Origin: Candidatus Falkowbacteria bacterium
GTDB lineage: Bacteria; Patescibacteriota; Patescibacteriia; Patescibacteriales; Patescibacteriaceae
Reading direction: 5' to 3'
Assembly (NCBI GenBank): GCA_026396835.1
Contig: JAPLWA010000005.1
Coordinates: 71,435 to 122,483, forward strand
DNA length: 51,049 nucleotides
In this document: positions 30,167-40,110 of the stretch, one piece after another
How positions within the stretch are numbered: position 1 is the stretch's first letter
Layout of the letters: each line of letters starts with the position of its first letter
The notes under the pieces: model-generated
Told to the model about the DNA's origin: nothing
Seen by the model: only the letters and a program-made list of their open reading frames with translations
Database searches by the model: none
Made by a program: the position numbers and the translations under genes

Positions 30167-31729
30167 ATGTTTTTGTCCAAGATAGGCCCTAGGCTGGCTT
30201 GGTTAATATTTTACCTGGCCCTAGCCTTAATTTTAAGTGTTAATAGTTTTGGTTACCTTGATCCTGATTTTGGTTGGCACCTTAGAGTTGGCGAGAACAT
30301 TGCTCAAAGTCTATCAGTGCCGCACGACCAGATCTATATGTGGTCTTTGCCAAATAAAAACTGGGTGGACCATGAATGGCTAAGCAATCTAATAACTTAT
30401 GGCCTCTGGCAGATTGGCGGCTACACAGCCGTTAGCCTATTCTTTATCCTACTTCCACTGCTCGGTTTTATACTTTTAAATAAATATCTTTTTACTAACT
30501 ATCTAAAAAGCAAAGCACATAGATCTATTTTTGCGGCGCTTGAGTTACTTGCCCTTATTGCCTGCTTGCCACACTTCGGTGTGAGACTTCAGGAGATTGG
30601 TTTTGTTTTTACAATTTTACTTTTCATTATTATTGATAGTTGCCGCAGAAAACAAAATATCAAACTGGCTTATTGGCTACCGCCACTTATTTTTTTATGG
30701 GCTTGTTTACATGGTAGCTTTCTTTTTGGACTAGCAACAATTTTAGGCTGGCTTATTTATGAAATAATTTTAAAGCTTATACCAGGCATAAAAAATTATT
30801 TCAATGAACAGGCGCTAAGCAATAAAGATCTAATCAAACTCGCTGGTATTGTCTTGATTTCACTTGCCGCAACCCTTTGTACTCCTTATAGACTCGAACT
30901 CTATTCATTCTTAAGCGAGTACGGCACTAATCGCTATTATCTTTCTCATATCGAGGAGTGGCGCACGCCTTACAGTATTCCCTTCGCATATTTTCAAATA
31001 ATTTACGCTCAAATTATCGTAATCCTAGTTATCGCGACCAGGACTTATACAAAAAAATATTTATCTTTATGGAAATTAGTTTTATCACTTGGTCTTTTGC
31101 TAATGGCCTCGAGATCAGTTAGGCACTTTCCTTTATGGGCGGCTGCCTCTTTAATATTTTTAGCACCCAACATAATTAAACTGACATTAGAAAATACAAA
31201 AATATTTTACGGAAAATTTATAAGCTACTTAGCAATATTTTGCACTTTATTAATCGCCCTTGTTTTGGGTCTACAAACTGACTTCACGAGTAAGCCTTTT
31301 ACAAATTATTGCGATAGATATCCTTGCGGCGCCGTTCAATTTTTGAAAAATAGTCCACACTACGGCGACTTAAAAATTTTTAATGATTATAGTTGGGGTG
31401 GATATTTAATTGGGGTTTGGCCAGAAAAAAAGATTTTTATTGATGGACGCTTACCTCAATACAGTTTTAATAAGCACACCATGCTTGAAGAATATAGTAG
31501 CTTTTTCCAAAACAACCAAACAAAAGAAAAGTTTAATGAGTATGTAATTAATCTGGTTCTATTTAAAAGCACCGAGGCACCCTCCAGTGTTGATTGGTTT
31601 GAGCAACTAATAACCGGCGAGAAAGACAATCGGGAAAGAAAAAATCCGCTGATCGAATATTTAAAAAATTCAGCTGACTGGAAAGCGGTTTATAGTGATA
31701 AAGTTGCCACAGTTTATGTTAGAAAATAA
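30167..31729 (+). CDS. Multi-pass membrane protein, GT-C-like (putative lipid-linked sugar transferase)
   Basis: 520 residues with about ten membrane helices. After helix 1 the external loop has GYLDPDFGWHLRVGENI and NWVDHEWLSNL, a pattern of a common uncharacterised GT-C-like family in which acidic residues in the first loop bind metal. A C-terminal soluble part follows (YCDRYPCGAVQFLKN, FNDYSWGGYLIGVWPEKKIFIDGR). It likely uses polyprenyl-phosphate sugars on the outer face. It is the first of three genes divergent from the pilin array, so surface-protein or polymer glycosylation is a reasonable guess. Confidence 0.6.
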   Translation: MFLSKIGPRLAWLIFYLALALILSVNSFGYLDPDFGWHLRVGENIAQSLSVPHDQIYMWSLPNKNWVDHEWLSNLITYGLWQIGGYTAVSLFFILLPLLGFILLNKYLFTNYLKSKAHRSIFAALELLALIACLPHFGVRLQEIGFVFTILLFIIIDSCRRKQNIKLAYWLPPLIFLWACLHGSFLFGLATILGWLIYEIILKLIPGIKNYFNEQALSNKDLIKLAGIVLISLAATLCTPYRLELYSFLSEYGTNRYYLSHIEEWRTPYSIPFAYFQIIYAQIIVILVIATRTYTKKYLSLWKLVLSLGLLLMASRSVRHFPLWAAASLIFLAPNIIKLTLENTKIFYGKFISYLAIFCTLLIALVLGLQTDFTSKPFTNYCDRYPCGAVQFLKNSPHYGDLKIFNDYSWGGYLIGVWPEKKIFIDGRLPQYSFNKHTMLEEYSSFFQNNQTKEKFNEYVINLVLFKSTEAPSSVDWFEQLITGEKDNRERKNPLIEYLKNSADWKAVYSDKVATVYVRK

Positions 31730-33071
31730 ATCACTTTACAAAACAATAAAAAAATCTTGGCCATGGTTATTTTTAGCCTTAGCTTTATTTTTAACGCACT
31801 CGTCTCACTTAGTTGATAGTGACGAAGGCATAATTCTAAATGCAGCCTGGAACATTATCAACGGCAAAAAGCTTTATCTTGATTCCTTTGAATTCTATGC
31901 CCCTGGCTCGGCATATTTACTTGCCTGGTGGTGGAAATTAAGTGGTCCCAGCTACTTAAGCGCCGCTTTTTTAAGCTATTTAATAAGTCTTTCATCAATG
32001 GTTGGTCTTTATTTTATTAGTAAAAAACTAGAAATTAAGCGCTGGATATTTTTAGCGCCAGCTCTATTTTTAATTAGCTCTTCTTTTTGGCCATTAATTA
32101 ATCACAATAATTTTAATATCGCAGCCATTATCTGGGCATCTTACTGTTTAATCCTTGGCATAGAAAATAAAAAATATTTTTTATTTTTAGCTGGTCTTTT
32201 TTCTAGCCTGGCAATTTTATTTACTCAACACAAAGGTATAATCGTCGCCGGGTTTTTTATAGTTTATTTAGGTTATTTAAAACTTAAAAATAAATTAAAA
32301 ATAATTGACCTTATTTATTTTGCAGTTCCCTTGGTTCTTCCACTGCTAGCTTTGTTTATATTTTGGTCGCCGCTTATTTTGTACAACAATTTAATACTAT
32401 TCCCTTTAATAAACTATCCTGCAACCAACTTCCTACCTTTGAATTTTTGGTTGCTTTGTTTAGCTATCTGTGGATCAATAATATTTACTGTTTGGCCAAC
32501 AACTAATAAACAACAAAAAAATATTTTCCTATTTTTATCCTGTTTAAGTTTGATATTATTAATAACTAGCCTAAGTCGCGCTGACATAGAACATGTCTTA
32601 CAATCATTAGTTGTCTTCTTGCCAATCATTGCCTTAATCTTTGAATCGGCTATTAAAAAACCTAAAGAAAAATTATTGATTTTCACAATATTGACGATTG
32701 CCATAATAAGTCGTTTTATTTGGCCACCATTTGACAACCTAGGCGCACGGAATATTATTAAGGTAATAAAAGACAACTGTCCGCAAGATTTAAAAATTTA
32801 CGCTGGTCCATTTATGCCAGGAATATATTTTGAGAGCAGATCTTTAAACCTTACGCCTTTCAGCTTTCTTATTACAAAACAACAGACAGAAGAGCAGTTT
32901 AATACTGCTTATAACATTTTTAAAAACAACCCGCCAAACTGCCTTGTTCTGAGCTATAGTGCTGTTGAGAAATTTTCCTATGATAAAAATAATTCATTAG
33001 ATAATTTCTTTAAAGATAACTATAAAAAAGTAGACTATCTTGGGAAAATAGATATTCTAATAAAAAAATAA
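31716..33071 (+). CDS. Multi-pass membrane protein, GT39/GT83-like putative glycosyltransferase
   Basis: About 451 residues from the ATG at 31716; a GTG at 31695 would add seven residues. It overlaps the previous gene by 14 bp. About ten membrane helices. The first external loop has VDSDEGIILNAAWNIINGKKLYLDSFEFYAPGSAYLLAWWW, matching the PMT/ArnT-like pattern of an acidic pair followed by Y.PG. Such enzymes move sugar from a polyprenyl-phosphate carrier onto protein or lipid. Confidence 0.65.
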   Translation: MLENKSLYKTIKKSWPWLFLALALFLTHSSHLVDSDEGIILNAAWNIINGKKLYLDSFEFYAPGSAYLLAWWWKLSGPSYLSAAFLSYLISLSSMVGLYFISKKLEIKRWIFLAPALFLISSSFWPLINHNNFNIAAIIWASYCLILGIENKKYFLFLAGLFSSLAILFTQHKGIIVAGFFIVYLGYLKLKNKLKIIDLIYFAVPLVLPLLALFIFWSPLILYNNLILFPLINYPATNFLPLNFWLLCLAICGSIIFTVWPTTNKQQKNIFLFLSCLSLILLITSLSRADIEHVLQSLVVFLPIIALIFESAIKKPKEKLLIFTILTIAIISRFIWPPFDNLGARNIIKVIKDNCPQDLKIYAGPFMPGIYFESRSLNLTPFSFLITKQQTEEQFNTAYNIFKNNPPNCLVLSYSAVEKFSYDKNNSLDNFFKDNYKKVDYLGKIDILIKK

Positions 33072-33072
33072 T

Positions 33073-33801
33073 ATGCGCTGCGATATTTGCATACCAGCCT
33101 ACAATGAATCACTAATTCTAGAAACCAGTACTAAACAGGTATTAGATTTTTGCAAAAGAAACTTAAACAATGTTGATTGGTCAATTATCTTGATTATCAA
33201 TGGATCCAATGACAACTCTCCACAGCTAGCCAAAGAGATAACTAATTTAGATAAAAAAATCAAAGCCGTTATATTCTCTGAGCCGGGTCGCGGTAAGGCA
33301 TTAAAAAAATACTGGCTACAAAGCGAGGCTGATATTTTTTGTTATATGGATAGCGACCTAGCGGTTGAGCTTGACGCTTTGCCTAAATTATTATACCCCC
33401 TAATTAAAGCTGAGGCTGACCTAGTAATTGGTAATCGCTATGACAAACAATCAAGCATTGAAAGATCTGCTCTTAGGGAGCTTTCCTCGAGAACTTACAA
33501 TTTATTAGCCAGACTAATACTAGGGCACAAACAAAAGGACCTGCAGTGCGGTTTTAAAGCCGTGAGCAAGGCAGCTTTTGTTAAACTAGCTGAAAAAGCC
33601 AATGATAGTGGTTGGTTTTTTGATACAGAGTTAATTGTTTGGGCAAATAAACTAAAATTAAGAGTGGCTGAGGTACCTGTTAATTGGCACGAAACAAGAC
33701 TAGGTAAACGACAAAGCAAGGTAAAGCTCATGTCAGACTCAGTTGATTTCATAAAACGCCTACTAGAACTAAGACAAAGACTAAATAACACAGTAAAATA
33801 G
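33073..33801 (+). CDS. GT2-family glycosyltransferase (dolichyl/polyprenyl-phosphate sugar synthase-like)
   Basis: 242 residues, GT-A fold: CIPAYNES at the start, INGSNDNS, GRGKALKK, the D-x-D motif YMDSDLAV, GNRYD, and the acceptor-side DLQCGFKAVSKAAF with WFFDTELIVWANK and EVPVNW. This set is typical of polyprenyl-phosphate glucosyl/mannosyl transferases. It could charge the lipid carrier used by the two preceding GT-C-like proteins. It starts 1 nt after the preceding stop. Confidence 0.85.
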   Translation: MRCDICIPAYNESLILETSTKQVLDFCKRNLNNVDWSIILIINGSNDNSPQLAKEITNLDKKIKAVIFSEPGRGKALKKYWLQSEADIFCYMDSDLAVELDALPKLLYPLIKAEADLVIGNRYDKQSSIERSALRELSSRTYNLLARLILGHKQKDLQCGFKAVSKAAFVKLAEKANDSGWFFDTELIVWANKLKLRVAEVPVNWHETRLGKRQSKVKLMSDSVDFIKRLLELRQRLNNTVK

Positions 33802-33806
33802 CTCTG

Positions 33807-33815
33807 TGTTATAAT
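33807..33815 (+). promoter_or_regulatory. Extended -10 promoter of the PBP1A gene
   Basis: TGT directly before a perfect TATAAT (33810-33815), about 26 bp before the ATG at 33842. No strong -35. A CACAG/CTGTG inverted repeat overlaps its upstream edge. Confidence 0.5.
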
Positions 33816-33841
33816 AGAAGAATAAATACTAGATTAAAAAA

Positions 33842-36727
33842 ATGACTAATCCTCGTTTTGTTCGTCGTCCTCCGCAATACTGGAGAGAAGATAAACGCAA
33901 AGTAAAACCAAGAACCAATTGGCGCCAAGGTAAAGAAAATAATTTTTCTTGGCAAGAATTTTTCTCTATGCCTCAAGTAAAGAAGTTTATTCGTTACGGA
34001 ATAATTGGCTTACTTGTTGTTGTCGCCGGGGTTTTTATCTGGGCATCTTACGGACTACCAGATCCAAATAAACTAATTTCTCGTGAAATACCAGAAAGCA
34101 CAAAAATATATGACCGCACTGGCGAAACAATTCTCTATGAAATCAGTGGAAACGAAAAAAGAACTTTGGTTACGCTAGACAAAATTCCACAACACCTGCG
34201 CGACGCCACAATCGCCATTGAAGACAAAAACTTTTATACCCATAAGGGTTTTAGCTTGTGGTCAATTTTTAGAAGTGCAATCACCAACCTATTAACTAAC
34301 AAAACAACCGGCGGTTCAACTCTAACACAACAATTTATTAAAAATGCTGTTTTAACTTCTGAAAAATCTTACATCAGAAAACTTAAAGAAGTAATTTTAG
34401 CCTACCGTTTAGAAAAAAACTTCTCTAAAGATGAAATTTTACAGATGTATTTTAATGAAATACCCTATGGCTCAAATGCCTACGGTGTTGAAGCAGCTAG
34501 CTTAAAATATTTTGGTAAGCATGTTCAAGACATAACATTACCTGAGTCTGCTGTTTTGGCTGCGATTGTACAAAGCCCCTCTCGTTATTCGCCTTACGGT
34601 CCAAACAAAGATACTTTAATTGCTCGCCAACAATATGTAATTGATTTAATGGTTGATCAGAAAATGATAACAAAAGATGAGGGAGCAAAAGCCAAAGAAA
34701 CAAAGGTTGTTTTCAAAAATCCGACAGATAGTATGATGGCACCCCATTTTGTTATGCATATTAAAGAAATGTTGGCTGAAAAATATGGAGAGAAAATGGT
34801 TGAACAGGGTGGTTTAAAAATCTACACCACACTTGATACTTACAAACAACAAATTGCTGAAGAAGTTGTAAAAGATAAGGCTGAACAAAATGATAAAAAG
34901 TTTTTAGCGCGTAATGCGGCCCTGGTTTCAATTGATCCAAAAACTGGACAAGTTCTGGCTATGGTTGGTTCGCGTGATTATTTTGATGATTCAATCGATG
35001 GTCAAGTTAACGTTGCCCTTAAAGCAAGACAACCTGGCTCATCATTTAAGCCAATCGCTTATGCTACGGCTTTTACACTAGGCTACACACCAAACACAAT
35101 TCTCTATGACGTAGTTACCAACTTCTCAACCAACGGAACAGCTTATGAGCCACGCAACTACAACAATAAAGAATATGGTCCTGTTAGCATGAAAAAGGCT
35201 CTTAGTGGCTCGCTAAACACACCAGCCGTGAAAACTCTTTATTTAGCTGGACTTGATAGAACATTAGAAAACGCAAAAAAGCTAGGCTATACAACCTTAG
35301 GTGATAAGGATCGCTTAGGCTTATCATTGGTTTTAGGTGGTGGAGAAGTTACTTTACTTGAACACACCAATGCTTACAGCGCTTTTGCCCGCGATGGGCT
35401 AATGCATGATCCAAGTTTTATTTTAAAAATTGAAGACCGTAGCGGAAAAGTTATTGAAGAGTATAAGGGTGATGAGCGCCGGGTTTGGGATCAAAATATT
35501 GCTCGTGAAATAAGCTTCTGCTTATCAGACAACAATGAACGTGCTTATATTTTTGGTTCTAGAAACTTCTTAACCCTTGGCAATAGGCCAGTAGCTGCTA
35601 AAACTGGTACAACCAACAACAACCGCGACGCTTGGACGATTGGCTACACACCATCCTTGGTAACTGGTGTTTGGGTTGGTAATAATAATAACACTGAAAT
35701 GAAAGCCGGAGCTGATGGTAGTGTGGTGGCTGCTCCTATTTGGAACGAGTATATGCGACGAGTTTTAGGCAATGATAATATAGAAAATTTCACTGCACCA
35801 AATATTCCAATATCAGGCAAAGATGTGATTGACGGAAAAACTGGAAATGGAACAAAAATTAAAATTGATAAAGCCTCTGGTCTTTTAGCAACCGAATATA
35901 CTCCAGCTAGCTTTATTGAGGAGCGTAGTTTTCAAGATCCACATGACATTCTATATTACGTTGATAAAAATAATCCACTAGGACCGGCTCCAAAAAATCC
36001 TGCCGCTGATCCACAATTCAACCTCTGGGAAAGCCGCGTTCAAGCTTGGGCAAAGAAAAATAAAATTGAAACTAGCGCCGCCCCAACCGAAAAAGATAAT
36101 TTACATATTCCTGAAAATATTCCAGTCTTTTCTTTATCGGGCTTAAGCGAAGGACAGTCAGTCACTACAGGTCGTCTCAGTGTCAAAATACAGGCCTCTG
36201 CGCCACGCGGCGTCGCCCGAGCTGAATACTACATCAATGGTAGTTTATTAGAGAGCAACGCCACTTATCCATTTAGTCTAGATTCATCAATTGATTTTTT
36301 ATCTAACGGCTATTACGAACTAACAACCCGTGTTTGTGATGATATTGATAACTGCTCTGAGCAAAAAATTAACTTTAATTTTAAGGCTGGTAAAAAAGCG
36401 ACCAACGAATCAGCTGGCGTTTCTTTAGGTAGTCCAAGTGAAGGACAAAGTATTGCTGCCGCAAGTTTTCCATTATTACTACGCGCCAATATTTCTAACC
36501 CAAAGCTAGTTGGCCGCATACAGTTTAAAATAACTAATCCAGATAAAACAACTAGCATAATCGGACCATTGAAAGTATCTTCTCAAACTACAATTGAAAC
36601 AACTTGGTCAACAGCGCCAGCTAATGGTAGCTACACTATTTATGCCGAAGCTTTTACGTGGCAAAATCAAACTATTAGCAGCTCTCCGACAACAATGAGT
36701 ATCACAGGTACTGCCGCCACTCAATAA
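33842..36727 (+). CDS. Class A penicillin-binding protein (transglycosylase/transpeptidase) with C-terminal Ig-like domains
   Basis: 961 residues. Basic cytoplasmic tail, one membrane helix (about 50-70). GT51 transglycosylase motifs: EDKNFYTHKG (near 126), GGSTLTQQ, RKLKE, NEIPYGSNAYGVEAAS. Transpeptidase motifs: SSFK (near 400), SGSLN (near 455), KTGT (near 586). After about residue 750 come two beta-sandwich, Ig-like modules (SEGQSVTTGRLSVKIQASAPRG and SPSEGQSIAAASFPLLLRANI) that may bind wall polymers. It polymerises and crosslinks peptidoglycan, so this lineage keeps a wall. It is a single-gene unit with a strong terminator. Confidence 0.95.
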   Translation: MTNPRFVRRPPQYWREDKRKVKPRTNWRQGKENNFSWQEFFSMPQVKKFIRYGIIGLLVVVAGVFIWASYGLPDPNKLISREIPESTKIYDRTGETILYEISGNEKRTLVTLDKIPQHLRDATIAIEDKNFYTHKGFSLWSIFRSAITNLLTNKTTGGSTLTQQFIKNAVLTSEKSYIRKLKEVILAYRLEKNFSKDEILQMYFNEIPYGSNAYGVEAASLKYFGKHVQDITLPESAVLAAIVQSPSRYSPYGPNKDTLIARQQYVIDLMVDQKMITKDEGAKAKETKVVFKNPTDSMMAPHFVMHIKEMLAEKYGEKMVEQGGLKIYTTLDTYKQQIAEEVVKDKAEQNDKKFLARNAALVSIDPKTGQVLAMVGSRDYFDDSIDGQVNVALKARQPGSSFKPIAYATAFTLGYTPNTILYDVVTNFSTNGTAYEPRNYNNKEYGPVSMKKALSGSLNTPAVKTLYLAGLDRTLENAKKLGYTTLGDKDRLGLSLVLGGGEVTLLEHTNAYSAFARDGLMHDPSFILKIEDRSGKVIEEYKGDERRVWDQNIAREISFCLSDNNERAYIFGSRNFLTLGNRPVAAKTGTTNNNRDAWTIGYTPSLVTGVWVGNNNNTEMKAGADGSVVAAPIWNEYMRRVLGNDNIENFTAPNIPISGKDVIDGKTGNGTKIKIDKASGLLATEYTPASFIEERSFQDPHDILYYVDKNNPLGPAPKNPAADPQFNLWESRVQAWAKKNKIETSAAPTEKDNLHIPENIPVFSLSGLSEGQSVTTGRLSVKIQASAPRGVARAEYYINGSLLESNATYPFSLDSSIDFLSNGYYELTTRVCDDIDNCSEQKINFNFKAGKKATNESAGVSLGSPSEGQSIAAASFPLLLRANISNPKLVGRIQFKITNPDKTTSIIGPLKVSSQTTIETTWSTAPANGSYTIYAEAFTWQNQTISSSPTTMSITGTAATQ

Positions 36728-36737
36728 AATAATAAAA

Positions 36738-36770
36738 CAAAAAAGACCCCGGTCTTCGGGGTCTTTTTTT
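36738..36770. terminator. Bidirectional intrinsic terminator (PBP1A / dnaN)
   Basis: AAAAAGACCCCG pairs with CGGGGTCTTTTT around a short GTCTT loop, with A and T tracts on either side. It serves the PBP1A gene and convergent dnaN. Confidence 0.93.
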
Positions 36771-36779
36771 ATATAAAAT

Positions 36780-37895
36780 TTATTTTTTTATTGGCATTAT
36801 AATATAGCGATAATTTTTATCTGATTCATCTTGTAAAATACACGGTGTTTGGTCGTCAATTATAGAAAACACCGAACTAGTTCCAATTAAAGCTGCTAAA
36901 CCATCTAGTACATAGCGATAATTAAGAGTAATACTTGTATCGGCTCCAGTAACAATTCCCTCAACCACGGCTTGATGTTCTCCGGTTTGTCCAGAAGCTG
37001 ATGAAATTTCTAAACCTGATTTAGAAAAAGAAAAATTAATATCATTAACTCCGGCACGTGAAAAAATAGCCGCTGCTTTAACCGCCCTAATAACATCATC
37101 CTTACTAAAAGAGGCTGAACAAACTTGCTTTTGTGGAATTATTTGTTGGTAATCAGGATAATGACCGTCAATCAAGCGAGACACTATCTCTGTTCCTCCA
37201 ACCACAAACAAACACTGGTTATCAGACGCATAAAGCAAAACCTCATTAACCACCTCTTCATCACCTTGATCAGAGGATATTATTCTCGCTAATTCTTGAA
37301 CTGTTTTTACGGGGATAATTAATTGTCTGTTTTGACTAAAATTATTTTCAATCTCTATTTTCTTTTCAGCTAAGCGATAACTATCAGTTCCGACAATTGT
37401 CATAGCTTTGTCATCTAAAGAAAACAAAACACCAGACAACTCAATTCTCGCCTCATCACTAGACACTGAAAAAGCAACTTGTGATAATGCTTTTTTAAAA
37501 TCATTTAAATTTATTTTTACAAACTCAGTGCGTTCAATTTTAGGAATTAAGGGAAACTCTTCGGCTGAAGAACCCTTAATTTTAGTTTTATAAGAACCAC
37601 ACTCTAATAACAACTCTGATTCAACTAAAGAGATTGCAATTTTTTCATTATTAAGTAAAGCAACATAATCAGAAATTGTTTTTGCGTCTACCGTAAACGA
37701 TCCATCCTCATCTATCTTCCCCCTTAATGTTGTTGTAATACCCAGTTCTAAATTAGTTGTAATTAAATTAATTACCCCCGCTTGAGCTGTTATTAAAATA
37801 TTATTTAATATAGGCAGAGAAGCGTTTTTCTGCGCTATATGGTTTACTGAGTATAAACAATTTTTTAAATTTTTTTGAAGACTTATAAGTTTCAT
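36780..37895 (-). CDS. dnaN: DNA polymerase III beta subunit (sliding clamp)
   Basis: 371 residues, normal length. Three-fold clamp architecture: N-terminus MKLISLQKNLKNCLYSVNHIAQKNASLPILNNILI, FPLIP, GTDSYRLAEKKI, IDGHYPDYQQIIP, and a C-terminal YRYIIMPIK. It tethers polymerase to DNA. It lies beside dnaA across the putative origin. Confidence 0.96.
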   Translation of the reverse strand: MKLISLQKNLKNCLYSVNHIAQKNASLPILNNILITAQAGVINLITTNLELGITTTLRGKIDEDGSFTVDAKTISDYVALLNNEKIAISLVESELLLECGSYKTKIKGSSAEEFPLIPKIERTEFVKINLNDFKKALSQVAFSVSSDEARIELSGVLFSLDDKAMTIVGTDSYRLAEKKIEIENNFSQNRQLIIPVKTVQELARIISSDQGDEEVVNEVLLYASDNQCLFVVGGTEIVSRLIDGHYPDYQQIIPQKQVCSASFSKDDVIRAVKAAAIFSRAGVNDINFSFSKSGLEISSASGQTGEHQAVVEGIVTGADTSITLNYRYVLDGLAALIGTSSVFSIIDDQTPCILQDESDKNYRYIIMPIKK

Positions 37896-38125
37896 ATATT
37901 ATATATACTAGTAATAGTAATAAGGCTGTGAAAACTGTGGATTGTTGATTTTTGTTAGTGTTTTATTATTTTAGCTGTTAATCGACTTGTTAATAACTTT
38001 GCTAAAACTTTTTTATTTTGTGAATAACTTTTCTTTTTTTATTTTTTTCATAACTTATTAATAAGTGTTACACAGCTTTATCCACTTAAAAACAGCTACT
38101 TACTAACTTTTTTTCCACAAGATTT
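37896..38125. other. Putative replication origin (oriC), dnaA-dnaN intergenic region
   Basis: This 230-bp AT-rich, T-rich spacer lies between dnaN and dnaA and holds DnaA-box-like 9-mers: TGTGAAAAC (37927-37935), TGTGGATTG (37936-37944), TGTGAATAA (38019-38027, a full TTATTCACA box on the minus strand), TTATCCACT (38078-38086) and TTTTCCACA (38111-38119). The T/A-rich block 38000-38060 could be the unwinding element. Related boxes occur at 41.6 and 44.1 kb, so the exact origin is not settled. Confidence 0.6.
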
Positions 38126-39475
38126 TTATTGTAATAATTGTTTAATTGAAAGCAGTTGTTGTTTTAGTTTTGGGTTGTGTTTTAAATCTTCAGCTATTTT
38201 ATTACAGGCATGAATTGCTGTGGTGTGATCGCGGCCACCTAATTCATGACCAATTGATGGAAAAGATGCGCCCAACTCCTCCCTTAGTAAATACATAGTT
38301 ATTTGGCGTGGAAATACTAGTTCTTTTTTACGGCTTTGCCCTGTAATATCTTTTACCTCAATATCAAAAAACTTTGAAACGGCATCGATAATATTTTTAT
38401 TGGTAATATTTGTTTCTCTAAATTCAGCTAAGGTCGAGGCTAATATGTTTTTGGTTCCTTCTAGGGTGGCTGGTAGGTTATTGAACTCAAAATAGGTTAT
38501 TAGTCTTGTTAAAGCACCCTCTAATTCACGAATATTACTATTTATATTAACTGCTAGGTAGTTAACAATGTCGTCGCCTAAAGGATAATTCTTTTCATGA
38601 CACTTGTTTCTTAGAATGGCTATTTTTGTCTCAAAATCAGGTGCAGTGATATCTGCTATCATCCCCCACTCAAAACGCGATAGGAGGCGTTTTTCAAGCG
38701 CAGGGATGGCCTTTGGTGGTCGATCAGAAGTAAGCACGATTTGTCGATTGGTTTGGTGTAGTTCATTAAAGGTATGAAAAAATTCTTCCTGTGTACCGTC
38801 TTTACCAGCCATGAATTGGACATCGTCAACTAACAACAAATCAACGTTACGGTACTTTTCTTTTAATTGCTTGGCTCGGCCTGATCTTACTTCATTTATG
38901 TAATCATTAGAAAACTTTTCTGATGTAACATAAAGTATTTTTTCGGTTTTTTTAGAAAGTTCATTGCCAATAGCTTGGAGTAAGTGAGTTTTACCTAAAC
39001 CAACACCACCATAAATAAATAAGGGGTTATAAGCACGACCAGGGTTTGTGGCTACTGCTTGGCAAGCAGCATAGGCTAGCTCGTTTCCTTTACCAACAAT
39101 AAAACTTGAAAAAGTATAATAGGCATTAAGGCCGAAACGATTAATTCCATTTGATTTTGGTAGGCTTGGTTTTTTTTCTGGACCAAGAGCCGAATTAACT
39201 TGGGCAGAGATGTTATTTATTGGTCTGCGCGATTCTATTTTATAAGAAATTTCTTTGATTGGGCTTTTAGTAATGTTTTTGAAAGCTGTTAATATTTCTT
39301 GATAGTATTTTTTTTGTAACCAGGCTTGTGTAAAGGTGTTTGGCACACAAATAATAACCCTTTCATCCTCATATGAATCAATAAAGGTATTTTTAAACCA
39401 GGTTGTAAAACTAGCCTTGGATAGAGTTAGCTCAATTTCACCTAAAACCGCTTGCCAGAGTTGTTCATTGTCCAT
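38126..39475 (-). CDS. dnaA: Chromosomal replication initiator protein DnaA
   Basis: 449 residues, four domains. Domain I (WQAVLGEIELTLSKASFTTWF), short linker, AAA+ domain III with Walker A GGVGLGKTHLLQAIG, Walker B VDDVQF, and sensor motifs (LLSRFEWGMIADI). Domain IV has GGRDHTTAIHACNKI, the DnaA-box-binding signature. It binds TTATNCACA boxes and melts oriC. Confidence 0.98.
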   Translation of the reverse strand: MDNEQLWQAVLGEIELTLSKASFTTWFKNTFIDSYEDERVIICVPNTFTQAWLQKKYYQEILTAFKNITKSPIKEISYKIESRRPINNISAQVNSALGPEKKPSLPKSNGINRFGLNAYYTFSSFIVGKGNELAYAACQAVATNPGRAYNPLFIYGGVGLGKTHLLQAIGNELSKKTEKILYVTSEKFSNDYINEVRSGRAKQLKEKYRNVDLLLVDDVQFMAGKDGTQEEFFHTFNELHQTNRQIVLTSDRPPKAIPALEKRLLSRFEWGMIADITAPDFETKIAILRNKCHEKNYPLGDDIVNYLAVNINSNIRELEGALTRLITYFEFNNLPATLEGTKNILASTLAEFRETNITNKNIIDAVSKFFDIEVKDITGQSRKKELVFPRQITMYLLREELGASFPSIGHELGGRDHTTAIHACNKIAEDLKHNPKLKQQLLSIKQLLQ

Positions 39476-39502
39476 AATTTGTTTGATATAAAGTCATTGC
39501 CC

Positions 39503-39511
39503 ATTATAACA
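39503..39511 (-). promoter_or_regulatory. Extended -10 promoter of dnaA
   Basis: On the minus strand TGT-TATAAT (plus coordinates 39503-39511), about 28 bp before the dnaA ATG. The -35 region is weak. A lone GAGTGCTAA (half of a CIRCE operator) lies just upstream, without its partner. Confidence 0.5.
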
Positions 39512-39634
39512 GGCTTGAGTGCTAACTAAAAGCCTTAGCTTTGTTTATAAAGTGTTAATAAGTAGTGGACAGCCCTAATAATTGACGAGAGCGCATAATA
39601 ATGTTAGGTTAGACATATATTATTTTACACATAT

Positions 39635-39772
39635 ATGCCGAAACGAACATATCAACCAAATGCCCGCCGCGCCAAAAAGAAACATGGTTTTCGTAAAAGA
39701 ATGCAAACCAAGAACGGTCGCGAGGTAATAAAGCGCCGCAAGGCCAAAGGTAGAAAAAAACTAACCGTTTAA
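39635..39772 (+). CDS. rpmH: 50S ribosomal protein L34 (bL34)
   Basis: 45 residues: [45 protein letters not shown]. Canonical bL34 sequence and length. Divergent from dnaA and 2 nt before rnpA, the classic origin-proximal order. TTGACG at 39582-39587 is a possible -35. Confidence 0.97.
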   Translation: MPKRTYQPNARRAKKKHGFRKRMQTKNGREVIKRRKAKGRKKLTV

Positions 39773-39774
39773 AT

Positions 39775-40110
39775 ATGCTCCCAAAATCGCGAAGACTTTG
39801 CTTAAAGCGCGATTTTGAGCGCGTTTTTGCTAGTGGGCGATCAGTCCAGGGTAAGTTGTTTCGCCTTAAATTTTTAAAAAATTCTCTTGGCCTAAACCGA
39901 TTCGCTGTAGTGGTTAGTTCTAAGGTTAGTAAAAAAGCAGTGATTAGAAACAGAATAAGGCGCCGTGCCTGGTCAACCATAGCATCGCTAGACACAAGCT
40001 TAGGTGGGAATTTAGATATTGTTTTCGTTTCCCTGCCCGAAGCAGCTAGGTCCGACTTTTTAGCAGTAAAAAATGAAATTACATTCTTTATTACTAGGAG
40101 ACTTTCATGA
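39775..40110 (+). CDS. rnpA: Ribonuclease P protein component
   Basis: 111 residues. [24 protein letters not shown], then the family signature [15 protein letters not shown] (RNR). Basic protein that helps RNase P RNA cleave tRNA 5' leaders. Ends TGA overlapping the yidD ATG by 4 bp, which also shows UGA is a stop codon here. Confidence 0.93.
   Translation: MLPKSRRLCLKRDFERVFASGRSVQGKLFRLKFLKNSLGLNRFAVVVSSKVSKKAVIRNRIRRRAWSTIASLDTSLGGNLDIVFVSLPEAARSDFLAVKNEITFFITRRLS

Noticed and set aside
39517..39525. CIRCE (HrcA) operator upstream of dnaA
   Set aside because: Only the GAGTGCTAA half is present; the TTAGCACTC partner at 9-bp spacing is missing.
39775..40110. Possible UGA recoding, as in some CPR lineages
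   Set aside because: rnpA ends at a UGA overlapping the yidD start by ATGA, and protein lengths match families without reading through UGA. The standard bacterial code fits.
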